From NCBI GenBank assembly GCA_000828075.3, contig JXCB02000027.1, positions 172,959 through 236,958 of the forward strand: a stretch of DNA of 64,000 nucleotides, read 5' to 3'. The translations under genes were made by a program, and so were the position numbers. Every line of letters begins with the position of its first letter. Position 1 is the first letter of the stretch. Positions 33,983-43,082 of the stretch are shown here, piece after piece. Under the pieces are notes generated by a model. That model was given only the letters and a program-made list of their open reading frames with translations, was not told the DNA's origin and made no database searches. This DNA comes from Tolypothrix campylonemoides VB511288. Its GTDB lineage: Bacteria > Cyanobacteriota > Cyanobacteriia > Cyanobacteriales > Nostocaceae.

Positions 33983-34105
33983 GTCCACCGCTAGTTGTTG
34001 GTGATCCTAACTATCGCTGCTACCGATTACCCACCACCCGCTTACGATTCATTAGACTACATATGTAGGTTTTTAAATCGGTTTTTGAGTTTACAGGAGA
34101 AAAAC

Positions 34106-34378
34106 ATGAATGTATTTGGTATCGGTTTACCAGAAATGGCTTTAATCTTTGTGGTAGCACTGTTAATCTTTGGTCCTAAGAAGCTACCAGAGGTTGGTCG
34201 CAGTTTGGGAAAAGCAATTCGCAGTTTTCAACAAGCTTCTAATGAGTTTCAAAATGAGTTTCAAAAAGAAGCAGTTCAGTTGCAAGAAGCTGTGAAAACC
34301 ACTGCTGAACTAGAAACCAAGGAAATACAAGCAGCCCAGTTGCCGCAAGACACTGCGAGTTCTGCCCAAAAAAGCTAG
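34106..34378 (+). CDS. tatA: Sec-independent protein translocase TatA/TatB-type subunit
   Basis: 90 residues from ATG 34106, which follows CAGGAGA; the frame runs back to 33995 but that part lacks a start signal. Typical TatA: an N-terminal helix (NVFGIGLPEMALIFVVALLI), hinge FGPKKLPEVGRSLGKAIR, then an amphipathic helix and an acidic/Gln tail. With TatC it exports folded, often cofactor-bearing, proteins with twin-arginine signals through the plasma and thylakoid membranes. pth follows 12 bp later, so the two are likely co-transcribed. Confidence 0.94.
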   Translation: MNVFGIGLPEMALIFVVALLIFGPKKLPEVGRSLGKAIRSFQQASNEFQNEFQKEAVQLQEAVKTTAELETKEIQAAQLPQDTASSAQKS

Positions 34379-34390
34379 ACTGAAGGCAAA

Positions 34391-35029
34391 ATGACGGAAG
34401 CTATTGCCAAAAAAATGGTGATTCCCCAGCTAATAGTTGGGTTGGGGAACCCAGAACCCAAGTACGACAAAACTCGCCACAATATCGGTTTTGCTGCTGT
34501 AGATGCGCTATCTCGTTGTTGGAAGATTCCCCTAGCAGAAAATCGTAAGTTTCAAGCGGAGTATGGCGAGGGAATTGCACCTACTGGAGATAAAATCCGC
34601 TTGCTGAAGCCATTGACTTATATGAATCTTTCCGGACAAGCAATGCAAGCCGTGACAAGTTGGTATAAGTTAGAACCTGAATTGGTATTGGTCATTTATG
34701 ATGAAATGGATTTACCCTTAGGAAAAACTCGGCTGCGCTTGTCTGGTTCTGCTGGGGGACACAACGGCATGAAAAGCGCGATCGCACATCTTGGAACGCA
34801 AAACTTTCCTCGTTTGCGTATCGGTATTGGCAAACCAAAAGGTGCAGGTAACGCCAATGAATCAGGTAGCGTTTCTCATGTCCTGGGACGATTTTCTGCT
34901 GCTGAAAATGAGGTTATGTCTCTTGTCCTCCAGTTCGTTGTGGAATGTGTAGAACTGAGTTTCAAGCAGGGAGTAGAAAAGGCTATGAATGTCTGTAACA
35001 GCCGCTCTTTTGATAGTCCTGAGTCATAG
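34391..35029 (+). CDS. pth: Peptidyl-tRNA hydrolase
   Basis: 212 residues. Releases peptides from peptidyl-tRNA that drops off the ribosome. Motifs: LIVGLGNPEPKYDKTRHNIG with the catalytic His, PLTYMNLSGQA with the substrate-binding Asn, VIYDEMDLPLGKTRLR with the catalytic Asp, and GGHNGMKSAIAHLGTQNFPR. It follows tatA closely and ends before a long bidirectional hairpin. Confidence 0.95.
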   Translation: MTEAIAKKMVIPQLIVGLGNPEPKYDKTRHNIGFAAVDALSRCWKIPLAENRKFQAEYGEGIAPTGDKIRLLKPLTYMNLSGQAMQAVTSWYKLEPELVLVIYDEMDLPLGKTRLRLSGSAGGHNGMKSAIAHLGTQNFPRLRIGIGKPKGAGNANESGSVSHVLGRFSAAENEVMSLVLQFVVECVELSFKQGVEKAMNVCNSRSFDSPES

Positions 35030-35086
35030 ACTGTCTCTGTAAATTAAGTATAAATACATAATTTTCTGACTTTACGCATCCGCAAC

Positions 35087-35127
35087 CAAAATAAATCGTA
35101 CCCCAACAAGGGGTACGATTTATTTTG
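35087..35127. terminator. Bidirectional terminator between pth and rpsU
   Basis: CAAAATAAATCGTACCCC, loop AACAA, then the exact reverse complement: an 18-bp perfect stem flanked by A-rich and T-rich arms. Both pth (plus) and rpsU (minus) end toward it, so it probably stops both. Confidence 0.85.
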
Positions 35128-35169
35128 CTTAAGTAATGTATTAAGCAACCGAATAGGTTAAGACTTATT

Positions 35170-35349
35170 TTATTTCATACGTCGCTTGCGTCTAGCTGCT
35201 ACTGCCTTGCGTTTGCGTTTTTCTTGTGGTGTTTCAAAATGCCTGTGGTACTTTACATCAGCTAAAATTCCAGCTTTAGAAACTTGGCGTTTAAACCGAC
35301 GTAGAGCTGAATCAATGCCTTCATTTTCTCCTAAAACCACTTGGGTCAT
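35170..35349 (-). CDS. rpsU: 30S ribosomal protein S21
   Basis: 59 residues read directly from the minus strand: [59 protein letters not shown]. This is typical bS21: the conserved ExxxALRRFKR motif, YxxHFExP and a very basic tail. S21 helps initiation on the 30S subunit; cyanobacteria often raise it on cold stress. It lies between the bidirectional terminator and rsmI; the 128-bp gap above it should contain its promoter. Confidence 0.95.
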   Translation of the reverse strand: MTQVVLGENEGIDSALRRFKRQVSKAGILADVKYHRHFETPQEKRKRKAVAARRKRRMK

Positions 35350-35477
35350 TCTTCTTGTTCCTCGTGTTCCTCATAATCAATATCTCCCATTGTAGTGCTG
35401 CCTTAACATTGGCGAAACTCCCCTTAAGAAAAGTGAGACAGTAGCGGAAGTATGGGAAAACAATTTTTGAAGATAGA

Positions 35478-36335
35478 TTATTCAGTCTGTTCGTCCATTT
35501 TGATTGCAAGAGCTAATTGATAAAGTTGACGACGGGGAAGCGAAGTCACTTTTGCTAATTGACGGCTAGCTTGCGATCGCGATATTCCCTGACTCATGAT
35601 CTTTACCAACTCTGCTTTGAGTTCTTCTTCGCTGAGTTGCGGTTGAGTCGGTGGGGTTCCCGCCACGAGTACAGTATATTCGCCTTGGGGTTCGCGTTGG
35701 CTGTAGTGAGCGATCGCACTCTCAATTGTTCCCCGCCAAAATTCTTCATACAATTTAGTTAACTCCCGCGCTAAAACGATTTGGCGAGAAGTGCCGAAAA
35801 TTTCTGCGAAATCTTGTAAAGTTTCGCGTAAGCGGTGGGGAGACTCGTAAAAAATGAGTGTGCGGGATTCTGTTTCTAGGGATTGTAGGTGCGATCGCCG
35901 CCCTTGACCTTTAGCTGGCAGAAATCCTTCAAAAACAAATCGATCCGTTGGTAATCCTGCTGCACTCAATGCCGTAATTGCTGCATTTGCACCAGGAATT
36001 GGCACGACTGGTATCCCAGCCTCAACACAAACTTTAACCAGTTCATATCCAGGATCAGAAATTCCTGGTACACCTGCATCAGTAACTAAAGCAATTGATT
36101 TGCCGTTACTCAGTTGTTCTAATAACTCTGGGATGCGGCTGCTACGGTTGTGTTCGTGGTAACTCACCTGCGGCGTTTTAATTTGAAAATGTTGTAGTAG
36201 TCTACCCGTGTGACGCGTATCTTCCGCAGCGATGACATCCACTGTTTGCAAAATTTTTACGGCACGGAATGTCATATCTTCCAGATTGCCAATCGGTGTA
36301 CCTACCACATAGAGTGTTGCTGGTTTTATATCCAT
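35478..36335 (-). CDS. rsmI: 16S rRNA (cytidine(1402)-2'-O)-methyltransferase
   Basis: 285 residues. SAM-dependent 2'-O-methylation of C1402 in the ribosomal P site. Motifs of the tetrapyrrole-methylase fold: LYVVGTPIGNLEDMTFRAV, AEDTRHTGRLL, SYHEHNRSSR, LVTDAGVPGISDPGYELV, GFLPAKGQGRR and FYESPHRL. The C-terminal SRSQASRQLAKVTSLPRRQL is the usual helix-turn-helix-like tail. It is divergent from the PfkB-family gene. Confidence 0.95.
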   Translation of the reverse strand: MDIKPATLYVVGTPIGNLEDMTFRAVKILQTVDVIAAEDTRHTGRLLQHFQIKTPQVSYHEHNRSSRIPELLEQLSNGKSIALVTDAGVPGISDPGYELVKVCVEAGIPVVPIPGANAAITALSAAGLPTDRFVFEGFLPAKGQGRRSHLQSLETESRTLIFYESPHRLRETLQDFAEIFGTSRQIVLARELTKLYEEFWRGTIESAIAHYSQREPQGEYTVLVAGTPPTQPQLSEEELKAELVKIMSQGISRSQASRQLAKVTSLPRRQLYQLALAIKMDEQTE

Positions 36336-36463
36336 GGATAAATATTATCTTGTGGGGTGGGCATCTTGCCCGCCATAAATTAGACTTTTTGCAAAAGTCT
36401 GTATCGACTATTCAGAACCACAGATTCTTCAGTCTTGCCAGATGTCTCGCCTACCGCACAAAA

Positions 36464-37327
36464 ATGGAAAAACATGGACTATTTGTCGGTTTAGTCACCT
36501 TGGATTTGATTTACCTTGCTGAGTCTCCCCCCAAAAATAACCAGAAGTTAGTCGCTGCTGACTATACTGTAACCGCAGGTGGTCCAGCAACTAACGCTGC
36601 TGTCACTTTCAGTCATTTGGGCAATCAAGCTACACTCTTGGGTGTTATAGGTTCTCACCCAATGACGCAGCTGATTAAAGGAGATTTAGCAAATTACAAA
36701 GTTTTAATAACTGACCTTAACCCCACTACCGAAAACGCGCCGCCAGTTTCTTCTATTATTGTCACCCAAGCAACTGGTGAACGGGCAGTTATTTCCATCA
36801 ACGCCGTCAAAACTCAAGCAAGCAGCGAATCTATTGCGCCAGATATTTTGCAAAACGTTGATATCGTCTTGATTGATGGACATCAGATGACTGTTGGGAA
36901 TCAAATTGCCGAAATGGCAAAAGCTAAGAATATCCCAGTTGCGATCGATGGCGGTAGTTGGAAACACGAGTTTGACAAAGTCTTACCTTATGTAGATTAT
37001 GCTCTTTGTTCTGCTAATTTTTATCCCCCCAACTGCCATACTGAAGATGAGGTTTTTGCCTATCTGAGTCGAGTTGGTATTCCCCACATTGCCATCACTC
37101 ATGGAGAAAAACCCATTCGATACCTCCAACATGGTAAACTTGGCGTGATAGATGTGCCGACAATACGACCCGTTGATACACTAGGCGCTGGAGATATTTT
37201 CCACGGTGCTTTTTGTCATTATATTTTACGGGAAAGTTTTCCCACCGCACTGCAGCAAGCTGCCCATATTGCTTCTTTGTCCTGTCAATTTTTTGGCACA
37301 CGCCGCTGGATGCATTCACGTCAGTAA
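36464..37327 (+). CDS. PfkB family sugar kinase
   Basis: 287 residues from ATG 36464 (MEKHGLFVGLVTLDLIYL); the longer open frame back to 36269 overlaps rsmI and lacks family similarity. Ribokinase fold: an N-terminal strand with the Gly-rich substrate motif AGGPATNAAVTFSHLG, VDYALCSANFYPPN, THGEKP and the PfkB signature DTLGAGDIFHGAF carrying the catalytic Asp and anion hole. It phosphorylates a sugar or nucleoside with ATP; the substrate cannot be told from sequence. The C-terminal CQFFGTRRWM ending is common in cyanobacterial orthologues. Confidence 0.88.
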   Translation: MEKHGLFVGLVTLDLIYLAESPPKNNQKLVAADYTVTAGGPATNAAVTFSHLGNQATLLGVIGSHPMTQLIKGDLANYKVLITDLNPTTENAPPVSSIIVTQATGERAVISINAVKTQASSESIAPDILQNVDIVLIDGHQMTVGNQIAEMAKAKNIPVAIDGGSWKHEFDKVLPYVDYALCSANFYPPNCHTEDEVFAYLSRVGIPHIAITHGEKPIRYLQHGKLGVIDVPTIRPVDTLGAGDIFHGAFCHYILRESFPTALQQAAHIASLSCQFFGTRRWMHSRQ

Positions 37328-37552
37328 ATTTTTCACTTGAAACCAAGTGTTAGATCTTCAGTGTATTAAAAGAAAAATTTAGGACTACGCACTGTACAAA
37401 AAGACCGGATTATGTATAACTAGCGCGATCATCGCTACTCAAAGTATTGTCTGTATCTGCACCTCAACAGCACTGCGGCTGCGTTTCAGCTAGGACAGAC
37501 ATTACTTGGAGGCTATAGGTGAGGTGATTGATCCCTAACTGCTCACGTATCA

Positions 37553-37974
37553 TCACGATTTGACTCCGCGCCGTGTCGTCTTCCGCGCCAAGCTGAGAAA
37601 TGCTCTTATTACTGGTGAGGAATCATGCTGCCGCCAAGTAAGATAAAGCCCGGTTTTAGGTATCTGCTCTTGTAACGTCTGTAAATGACTCCGCTTCTGT
37701 GGAAGTTTTGCAAGGAGGCGGGAACGAAAGCGATGCCCAGTCCTGCTGCAACTAAGCCGATGATCGTCTGCATCTGAACTGCCTCTTGAGCCACTTTCGG
37801 ACGAAATCCAGCTTGTTGACAAATGGTAATAATCTGCTCGTAAAAGACGGGTCCCATTTTGGCAGGAAATAGGATAAATAATTCCGAAGCCAATGTGGAG
37901 AGCGACACTTGAGTCTGGGCAGACAACGGATGGGTTTCTGGCAACGCCAAGACCAATGATTCTGGCAAAAGGCT
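37553..37974 (-). pseudogene. LysR-family regulator remnant, frameshifted and truncated
   Basis: Minus-strand fragments of a LysR substrate-binding domain in two frames. LPESLVLALPETHPLS, LSTLASELFILFPAKMGP, QIITICQQAGFRPKVAQEAV and TIIGLVAAGLGIAFVPASLQ are in one frame. The expected continuation LQEQIPKTGLYLTWR, SSPVIRAFLSLARKT is in the next frame. The switch occurs near 37665-37680. The DNA-binding helix-turn-helix and dimer linker are absent; the fragment stops just before the palindromic operator at 37990. Clearly non-functional. Confidence 0.8.
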
Positions 37975-37989
37975 GACGCATGACTTGAC

Positions 37990-38036
37990 AATTAAGCAAA
38001 TGCTTAAGTATTATTTAGTTAAGCATTTGCTTAATT
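37990..38036. promoter_or_regulatory. Long inverted repeat, probable ArsR/SmtB-type operator
   Basis: AATTAAGCAAATGCTTAA and its exact reverse complement lie 11 bases apart. Each arm is itself a near-palindrome (TTAAGCA-AA-TGCTTAA). The layout resembles paired 12-2-12-type operators bound by ArsR/SmtB winged-helix repressors. It ends 6 bases before the start of an ArsR-like frame, as expected for autoregulation. Confidence 0.65.
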
Positions 38037-38042
38037 ATCTCT

Positions 38043-38195
38043 ATGAGTCGAACAACTGCCAGTACCGACATTTTTCAAGCGATCGCCGATCCCACTCGTA
38101 GCCTCTTCTACCTCAAAAGACGGCTTACATCGATATTCAGAATTCCTGAACTACCAAACCAACTGGCATTACTGGTTGCAACAAAAATTACCTGA
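38043..38195 (+). pseudogene. Truncated ArsR-family regulator (N-terminus only)
   Basis: ATG at 38043 reads MSRTTASTDIFQAIADPTR, the classic start of small ArsR-family repressors (IFxALADPTRRxIL). After ADPTR the sequence leaves the family and stops at 50 residues. In another frame, the bases after the break read DGLHRYSEFLNYQTNWHYWL, continuing toward the next gene. That suggests a deletion joined the 5' end of the regulator gene to the end of some other gene. The whole helix-turn-helix is lost. Confidence 0.7.
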
Positions 38196-38205
38196 AGTTT
38201 TAACT

Positions 38206-38604
38206 ATGAGTTCAAATCAGCAGTTTCTGCAAAATTTATACGAAGCCTTCAACAACCGCGAGCTTGAAACAATCATCTCGGTGATGCACCCAGACGTGAA
38301 ATGGGCGAACGGGGTAGAAGGCGGTTTCGTTTATGGACGCGACGCGGTGCGCGAATACTGGACTAATCAATATAAGGTTATTCAAGTGCAGCTATTGACC
38401 TTAAAGTTTGAGACGGATGAAAACAATCGAAATGTCGTTACCGTTCATCAAATCGTCAGAGATTTGCAAGGCAATTTGCTCGCGGATACAACAGTTCAGC
38501 AAATCTTTACCATTGAGAATGGTTCGATCGTTCTTTATGAAATTGCCGAAACTGAAACAATCCAACAGATGATTCAACAGACGAGAACTTCCAATGAGCA
38601 ATAA
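38206..38604 (+). CDS. SnoaL-like/NTF2-fold protein
   Basis: 132 residues from ATG 38206 (MSSNQQFLQNLYEAFNNREL); the frame extends ten codons upstream into the fusion-scar sequence. The cone-shaped NTF2 fold is shown by FLQNLYEAFNNRELETIISV, MHPDVKW, YGRDAVREYWTNQY and VTVHQIVRDLQGNLLADTTV. Such proteins act as small hydrolases, isomerases or ligand binders; no activity can be assigned. It lies directly downstream of the ArsR operator and scar, so it may once have been (or still be) driven from that promoter. Confidence 0.8.
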   Translation: MSSNQQFLQNLYEAFNNRELETIISVMHPDVKWANGVEGGFVYGRDAVREYWTNQYKVIQVQLLTLKFETDENNRNVVTVHQIVRDLQGNLLADTTVQQIFTIENGSIVLYEIAETETIQQMIQQTRTSNEQ

Positions 38605-38865
38605 TGTTTCGGTTATCAGTTTCAGGAATCGCGTTTTATCAAACATAGGCTTCTGAAATTAACGGCGCAGCACAACAAATCAATGGACGTGAGGGCGAAA
38701 CAGCGACTTTCTTATCAAACTTTTCCGTGAAATCGGAGTTGTGTGCTGGCGGTTTCGCCCCACGTCATCTCAATCGTTATCCCTCTAAGTTACTGGTTGT
38801 GGCTGTGTTTTAAGGACTAGGCTTGTACTTCGAGATGGTCTTACGGGAAACAATCAAGATTATTA

Positions 38866-39056
38866 TAGGACTTACACGCTTTACAAATAGGCAATTATGT
38901 GCTGCAATTCTAGCGAGCAAATTTGTCAGCGGATTGCTGCCATTTTTTCTCCCTTAGGGGTGAATAAGTTGATAGAGCTAAAACCTATTTAAGTATGTAG
39001 AGATGCACCATGTCTAACAATCACATATGTACGGTTTTGCCAATGCGTAAGTTCTA
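38866..39056. mobile_element. Degenerate MITE with TAGGACTTAC ends
   Basis: TAGGACTTACACGC at the left and TGCGTAAGTTCTA at the right are imperfect inverted copies of the ends of the 21652-21791 element, 190 bp apart. The interior has no frame. It lies in the 600-bp gap before the hemagglutinin gene. Confidence 0.5.
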
Positions 39057-39219
39057 AAATTGAAAATTTTTCTGGCTCATGTACGCGGACTTGTATGGGC
39101 GCGATCGCGTGTATATGACTATGTAAAAACGCGTATACAGCTAAAAACTTGATTTTTACCGTTATAGATAATCATGCTTAACTGAAGCAAGTACTGCAAT
39201 CAAAGTGCTGGAGGATCCA

Positions 39220-42200
39220 ATGTTTGGGATGAGTACTCGTTGGGCTTGGTTCATCGGAATTACGACAGCTTTGTGTGCAAATTGCGCGATGGTACTTATA
39301 CCATTTAAGGCGATCGCGCAAATTCCAATTACTCCAGATGGTACTCTGCCAAATAATTCCATCATCAACATCAATGGGAACACCTTCAACATTACAGGCG
39401 GAACCCAAGCAGGCACTAATCTGTTCCACAGTTTCAAAGATTTTTCTGTTACCACTGGTAGCGAAGCTTTCTTTAACAATACGGTTGACATTGCGAACAT
39501 TATTAGTCGAGTAACAGGTGGGTCAGTTTCTAATATTGATGGGTTGATTCGCACTTTAGGTACAGCAAACCTGTTTCTGATTAATCCTTCTGGCATTGTT
39601 TTTGGACGTAATGCCAGTTTGAATGTTGGCGGTTCGTTTGTTGCATCCACCGCCAATGCAATTCAATTTGGCGATATAGGTTTTTTTAGCGCTACCAATC
39701 CAGAAGCTCCATCACCCTTGCTGACAATCAATCCTTCTGCTCTAGTCTCCAACCAAATCGCTGCACGCATCCAGAATAGCTCAATAGCACGAGCAGGATT
39801 AGCTCCATCAGGGGGAAATTCATCAGGTTTACGTGTTCCGGATGGTCGGAGTTTGCTGCTAGTAGGTGGCAATATCAATATGGATGGTGGGAGCTTGAAT
39901 GCCTTTGGTGGGCGAGTGGAGTTAGGAGGATTAAAAGAACCGGGAACAGTTGGACTAAATTTTAGCGGTAATAACCTCAGCTTAAGTTTTCCCTTGAATG
40001 TAGCGCTAGCGTCGGTATCGCTGAACAATGGCGCTGAAGTAAATGTAGCCTCTGGAGGTGGGGGCAGTATTGCTATTAATGCAAGCAATATAGATGTTTT
40101 GGGAAAAAGTAGAATGCGGGCTGGTATTGATCTATTAGCTGGTGGCAATAATGCCCAAGCGGGTGATATTTACCTAAATGCACAAGAAACAGTGAATGTA
40201 GAAAATAGCTCTATCTACAACGCCGTTTTTGGTTCCGGAAATGGTGGTTCTGTGCGTATTGATACGGGGAAATTGATTGTTCAGGATGGAGTCATAGCGA
40301 CTACAACTGTTTCTGGTAGTCCAGCAGGAGATTTGATTGTGAACGCAAAAACGAGTGTGGAACTGACTGGTAGTCCATCATCAAATGGTTTGATTACTAA
40401 TAACATTCCAATCTCATTTTTCGGCGTTCCTGTCGATATTCCACGAACGCCTATTGGTTTATCATCTGCTTCCATCAGTCCTTTTGAAATTGTTTCTATT
40501 TCTAATGTGCCTTCTTTTCTAGGATCCCAACTAGGATCCCAACTGACTGGGGGTGGAGATGGGGGAAATTTGACCATTAACACTGGGCGGTTGATTGTCT
40601 CTGGTGGCGCACAGGTATCCGCAAGTACAAGAACTGCAGGGCGTGGGGGAAATTTGACTGTAAAAGCCTCAGATTCTATAGAGCTTACTGGCACATCAGC
40701 TATTGATGCTCAAGGAGCGTTCACCTTTGCAAACAGGATTCCCAGCAGCTTGCTAAATTCTACCGCCGGTTTTGGAATGGGGGGTGAGTTGAGAATTGAT
40801 ACTAAGCGATTGATTGTCCGTGATGGTGCATCGATGTTAACGGGTAGAGGTGAAACGGGACTTGGTGGCAAAATGCCGGGAGGAAATTTGATTATTAACG
40901 CCTCTGAGTCAGTAGAATTAAGTGGTAGCGCCGAAGCAAATGGTCTTCCTAGCACGATAAATTCTGGAACACAGGGAGATGGAAATGCTGGAAACTTAAC
41001 CATTACTACCAACCAGTTGCGAGTTAAGAATGGGGGATTCATCTCGGCTGGGACTTCTAGCTCCGGACAGGGCGGAGAATTAACTATTAACGCTAATGAA
41101 TTAGTCGAGCTGGATGGTACTTCAACAAAAGGAGGGTCTACTTTTGCATTGCAGCAACTCGTTGGAGGTGTTGGTGCAGGGATAGTATCTAACATTGTCG
41201 AGGAACGTCCATTTCCCAGTGGGCTGCTTACTGGAAGTGCAGGTAAAGGAAATGCTGGTAACTTGACAATTAACACTGGGCGGTTGTCAATCTCTGGTGG
41301 GGCACAAGCTTCAGTTTCTACGTTTAATACTGGAAATGCTGGTTCCTTAACTGTTCACGCTTCTTCAGTAGAACTGAAAGGCGCTTCTGGACAACTCTCA
41401 AATCTCAGTGATGTACAGGGTCGGAGCCTGTTAACAACCGCAGTTGGTGAAAATTCTACAGGAAAGGGCGGTGATATCACAGTGCGAACCAACTCTTTGA
41501 CTATCTCTGATGGTGCAGGACTTACAGCCAGTACTAGTGGACAGGGAAATGCAGGTAACATTTCTATAGAGCAAGCTAACTCTGTCTCAATTTCTGCCAA
41601 TGGTTTAATTTCGACTGCTGTGAACAACCCTCAAGCAGTAGGTAAGGGCGGAAATATCCGCATTAGTGCTGATTCTGTGTCTGTAACCAATGGTGGTGAA
41701 CTTCAAGCCAACACCTTTGGAAGAGGCGATGCAGGTAACATTGAAATCAACGCCAACAATTCTGTTAATGTTTCTGGAACCAGTTCAATCACCGGACGTT
41801 CTAGTGGCTTGTTTGTTCGTTCTCAAGGTTTAGGAAGCGCAGGTGACATTAAAGTCAGCGCACCGGAAATTCGTTTGGATAACACCGGAAGGTTCATCGC
41901 TGATTCTGCATTAGGTAATGGCGGCAATATCAACCTGCAAGTAGGTAACTTACTGCTTCTACGCCGTGGTAGCCTCATCTCTGCCACTGCGGGTACTGAC
42001 CAGAAAGGTGGCGATGGCGGTAATATCACTATTAATGCTCGTGATGGCTTTGTTGTTGCAGTCCCTGGCGAAAACAGTGACATCACTGCTAATGCATTCA
42101 GTGGCAGAGGCGGTCAAATCGAGATTAACGCATCTGGTCTGTTTGGAATCCAGCCTAGCTTTAAGTTAACGCCAAACAATGACATCACTGCTAGTTCTGA

Positions 42201-42612
42201 ACGTGGAATCAGTGGCAAGATAACAATTAATCGACCCGATGTTGAGCAGAGGTTGGAATCTGTTGAACTCTCCACAGTACTAGCCGATACCTCAAACATC
42301 ATAGACACTAGCTGTGCCGCTTTTGCTAAGGGAGAGGGTAATAGCTTTACTGTTACCGGACGTGGCGGTTTGCCTCCCAGTCCCAACGAACCCCTTACTA
42401 CTGATGTGATCTGGTCAGATACTCGCATACCATATATCACATCCCAATATCGCTGGGAGAAAGCTACTCCCAAACCACCGTCTAAAGAAAAAACGGTAGA
42501 GATAGTACCTGCTACGGGGTGGGTATTCGACGGCAAGGGGAATGTTACCCTCATCTCCCATGCTTCCAATGCCAATAACTTAAGGTCTACCCCTGCTTGT
42601 CAAAAGCGATGA
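39220..42612 (+). CDS. Two-partner-secretion exoprotein, filamentous hemagglutinin N-terminal domain
   Basis: 1130 residues from ATG 39220, which follows GGAGG at 5-base spacing (the open frame begins at a GTG at 39205). A signal peptide is followed by the TPS domain: TPDGTLPNNSIININGNTFN, GTNLFHSFKDFSV, IISRVTGGSVSNIDGLIRT and LFLINPSGIVFGRNASLNVG. The body has many repeats of the form GGAQVSAST...GNAGNLTINTGRLxI, a right-handed beta-helix. The C-terminus has DTSCAAFAKGEGNSFTVTGR, GGLPPSPNEPL and DTRIP, typical of cyanobacterial members. It would be exported by Sec, then by an outer-membrane TpsB partner; no TpsB gene is adjacent. Likely a surface adhesin or released filament. Confidence 0.93.
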   Translation: MFGMSTRWAWFIGITTALCANCAMVLIPFKAIAQIPITPDGTLPNNSIININGNTFNITGGTQAGTNLFHSFKDFSVTTGSEAFFNNTVDIANIISRVTGGSVSNIDGLIRTLGTANLFLINPSGIVFGRNASLNVGGSFVASTANAIQFGDIGFFSATNPEAPSPLLTINPSALVSNQIAARIQNSSIARAGLAPSGGNSSGLRVPDGRSLLLVGGNINMDGGSLNAFGGRVELGGLKEPGTVGLNFSGNNLSLSFPLNVALASVSLNNGAEVNVASGGGGSIAINASNIDVLGKSRMRAGIDLLAGGNNAQAGDIYLNAQETVNVENSSIYNAVFGSGNGGSVRIDTGKLIVQDGVIATTTVSGSPAGDLIVNAKTSVELTGSPSSNGLITNNIPISFFGVPVDIPRTPIGLSSASISPFEIVSISNVPSFLGSQLGSQLTGGGDGGNLTINTGRLIVSGGAQVSASTRTAGRGGNLTVKASDSIELTGTSAIDAQGAFTFANRIPSSLLNSTAGFGMGGELRIDTKRLIVRDGASMLTGRGETGLGGKMPGGNLIINASESVELSGSAEANGLPSTINSGTQGDGNAGNLTITTNQLRVKNGGFISAGTSSSGQGGELTINANELVELDGTSTKGGSTFALQQLVGGVGAGIVSNIVEERPFPSGLLTGSAGKGNAGNLTINTGRLSISGGAQASVSTFNTGNAGSLTVHASSVELKGASGQLSNLSDVQGRSLLTTAVGENSTGKGGDITVRTNSLTISDGAGLTASTSGQGNAGNISIEQANSVSISANGLISTAVNNPQAVGKGGNIRISADSVSVTNGGELQANTFGRGDAGNIEINANNSVNVSGTSSITGRSSGLFVRSQGLGSAGDIKVSAPEIRLDNTGRFIADSALGNGGNINLQVGNLLLLRRGSLISATAGTDQKGGDGGNITINARDGFVVAVPGENSDITANAFSGRGGQIEINASGLFGIQPSFKLTPNNDITASSERGISGKITINRPDVEQRLESVELSTVLADTSNIIDTSCAAFAKGEGNSFTVTGRGGLPPSPNEPLTTDVIWSDTRIPYITSQYRWEKATPKPPSKEKTVEIVPATGWVFDGKGNVTLISHASNANNLRSTPACQKR

Positions 42613-43082
42613 TTCTGGGAAATTGTCCCAGAGGTGAGGAGGGGCGATTGATCGCCTCTCCTAAATTCTCATCGCCGTTCCTCATTCTCCATTTGCAGAT
42701 TTCCTCACGTAAGGTATAGCAGATAAGGTTTTCGAGCTTTTGTATTGACAAAAAAACGGAATGTGTAGTGAAAATATGGCTGGTTCAGGGTGCGATCGCC
42801 ATCTATAAGCGATAAAACTTGGCTGATAATATGCAGGTGGGCAACCTATAGGTATCCGACCATCACAAAGATTACAAAACCATCGAAAGCCCTTAGGAAT
42901 GTGACTTCCTAGATAACGGTTTAATATAATACGCTTGCCTGTCATGCTATCCTACAAGTCGTGGGATAGCCTTCTGTACAAAGCTTAATACCGTACTGTG
43001 CGGTATAACACTCCTCAGTTTTGGAATATGGGGATTACATAGCCGTTAAACACTCAAGACAGATAAGAGGACAAGGCAATTA
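42613..43082. other. 470-bp gap between hemagglutinin gene and cysQ
   Basis: An 87-codon frame on the minus strand (42682-42945) has no family features or ribosome site and is probably chance. Two short dyads are visible: GCTATCCTACAAGTCGTGGGATAGC near 42948 (GCTATCC / GGATAGC arms) and TACCGTACTGTGCGGTA near 42991. The cysQ promoter must lie here. Confidence 0.4.

Noticed and set aside
36269-36463. 65-codon extension of the PfkB kinase gene
   Set aside because: It overlaps rsmI and its leader, has no family similarity, and the ribokinase fold begins at MEKHGLFVG.
39162-42575. Long minus-strand frames (83-188 codons) opposite the hemagglutinin gene
   Set aside because: They mirror the codon periodicity of a Gly/Asn/Thr-rich beta-helix gene on the plus strand; their proteins are Pro/Ser/Leu shadows with no motifs.
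42682-42945. 87-codon minus-strand frame in the gap before cysQ
   Set aside because: No recognised domain, no clear ribosome site, unusual composition; I could not support it as a gene.
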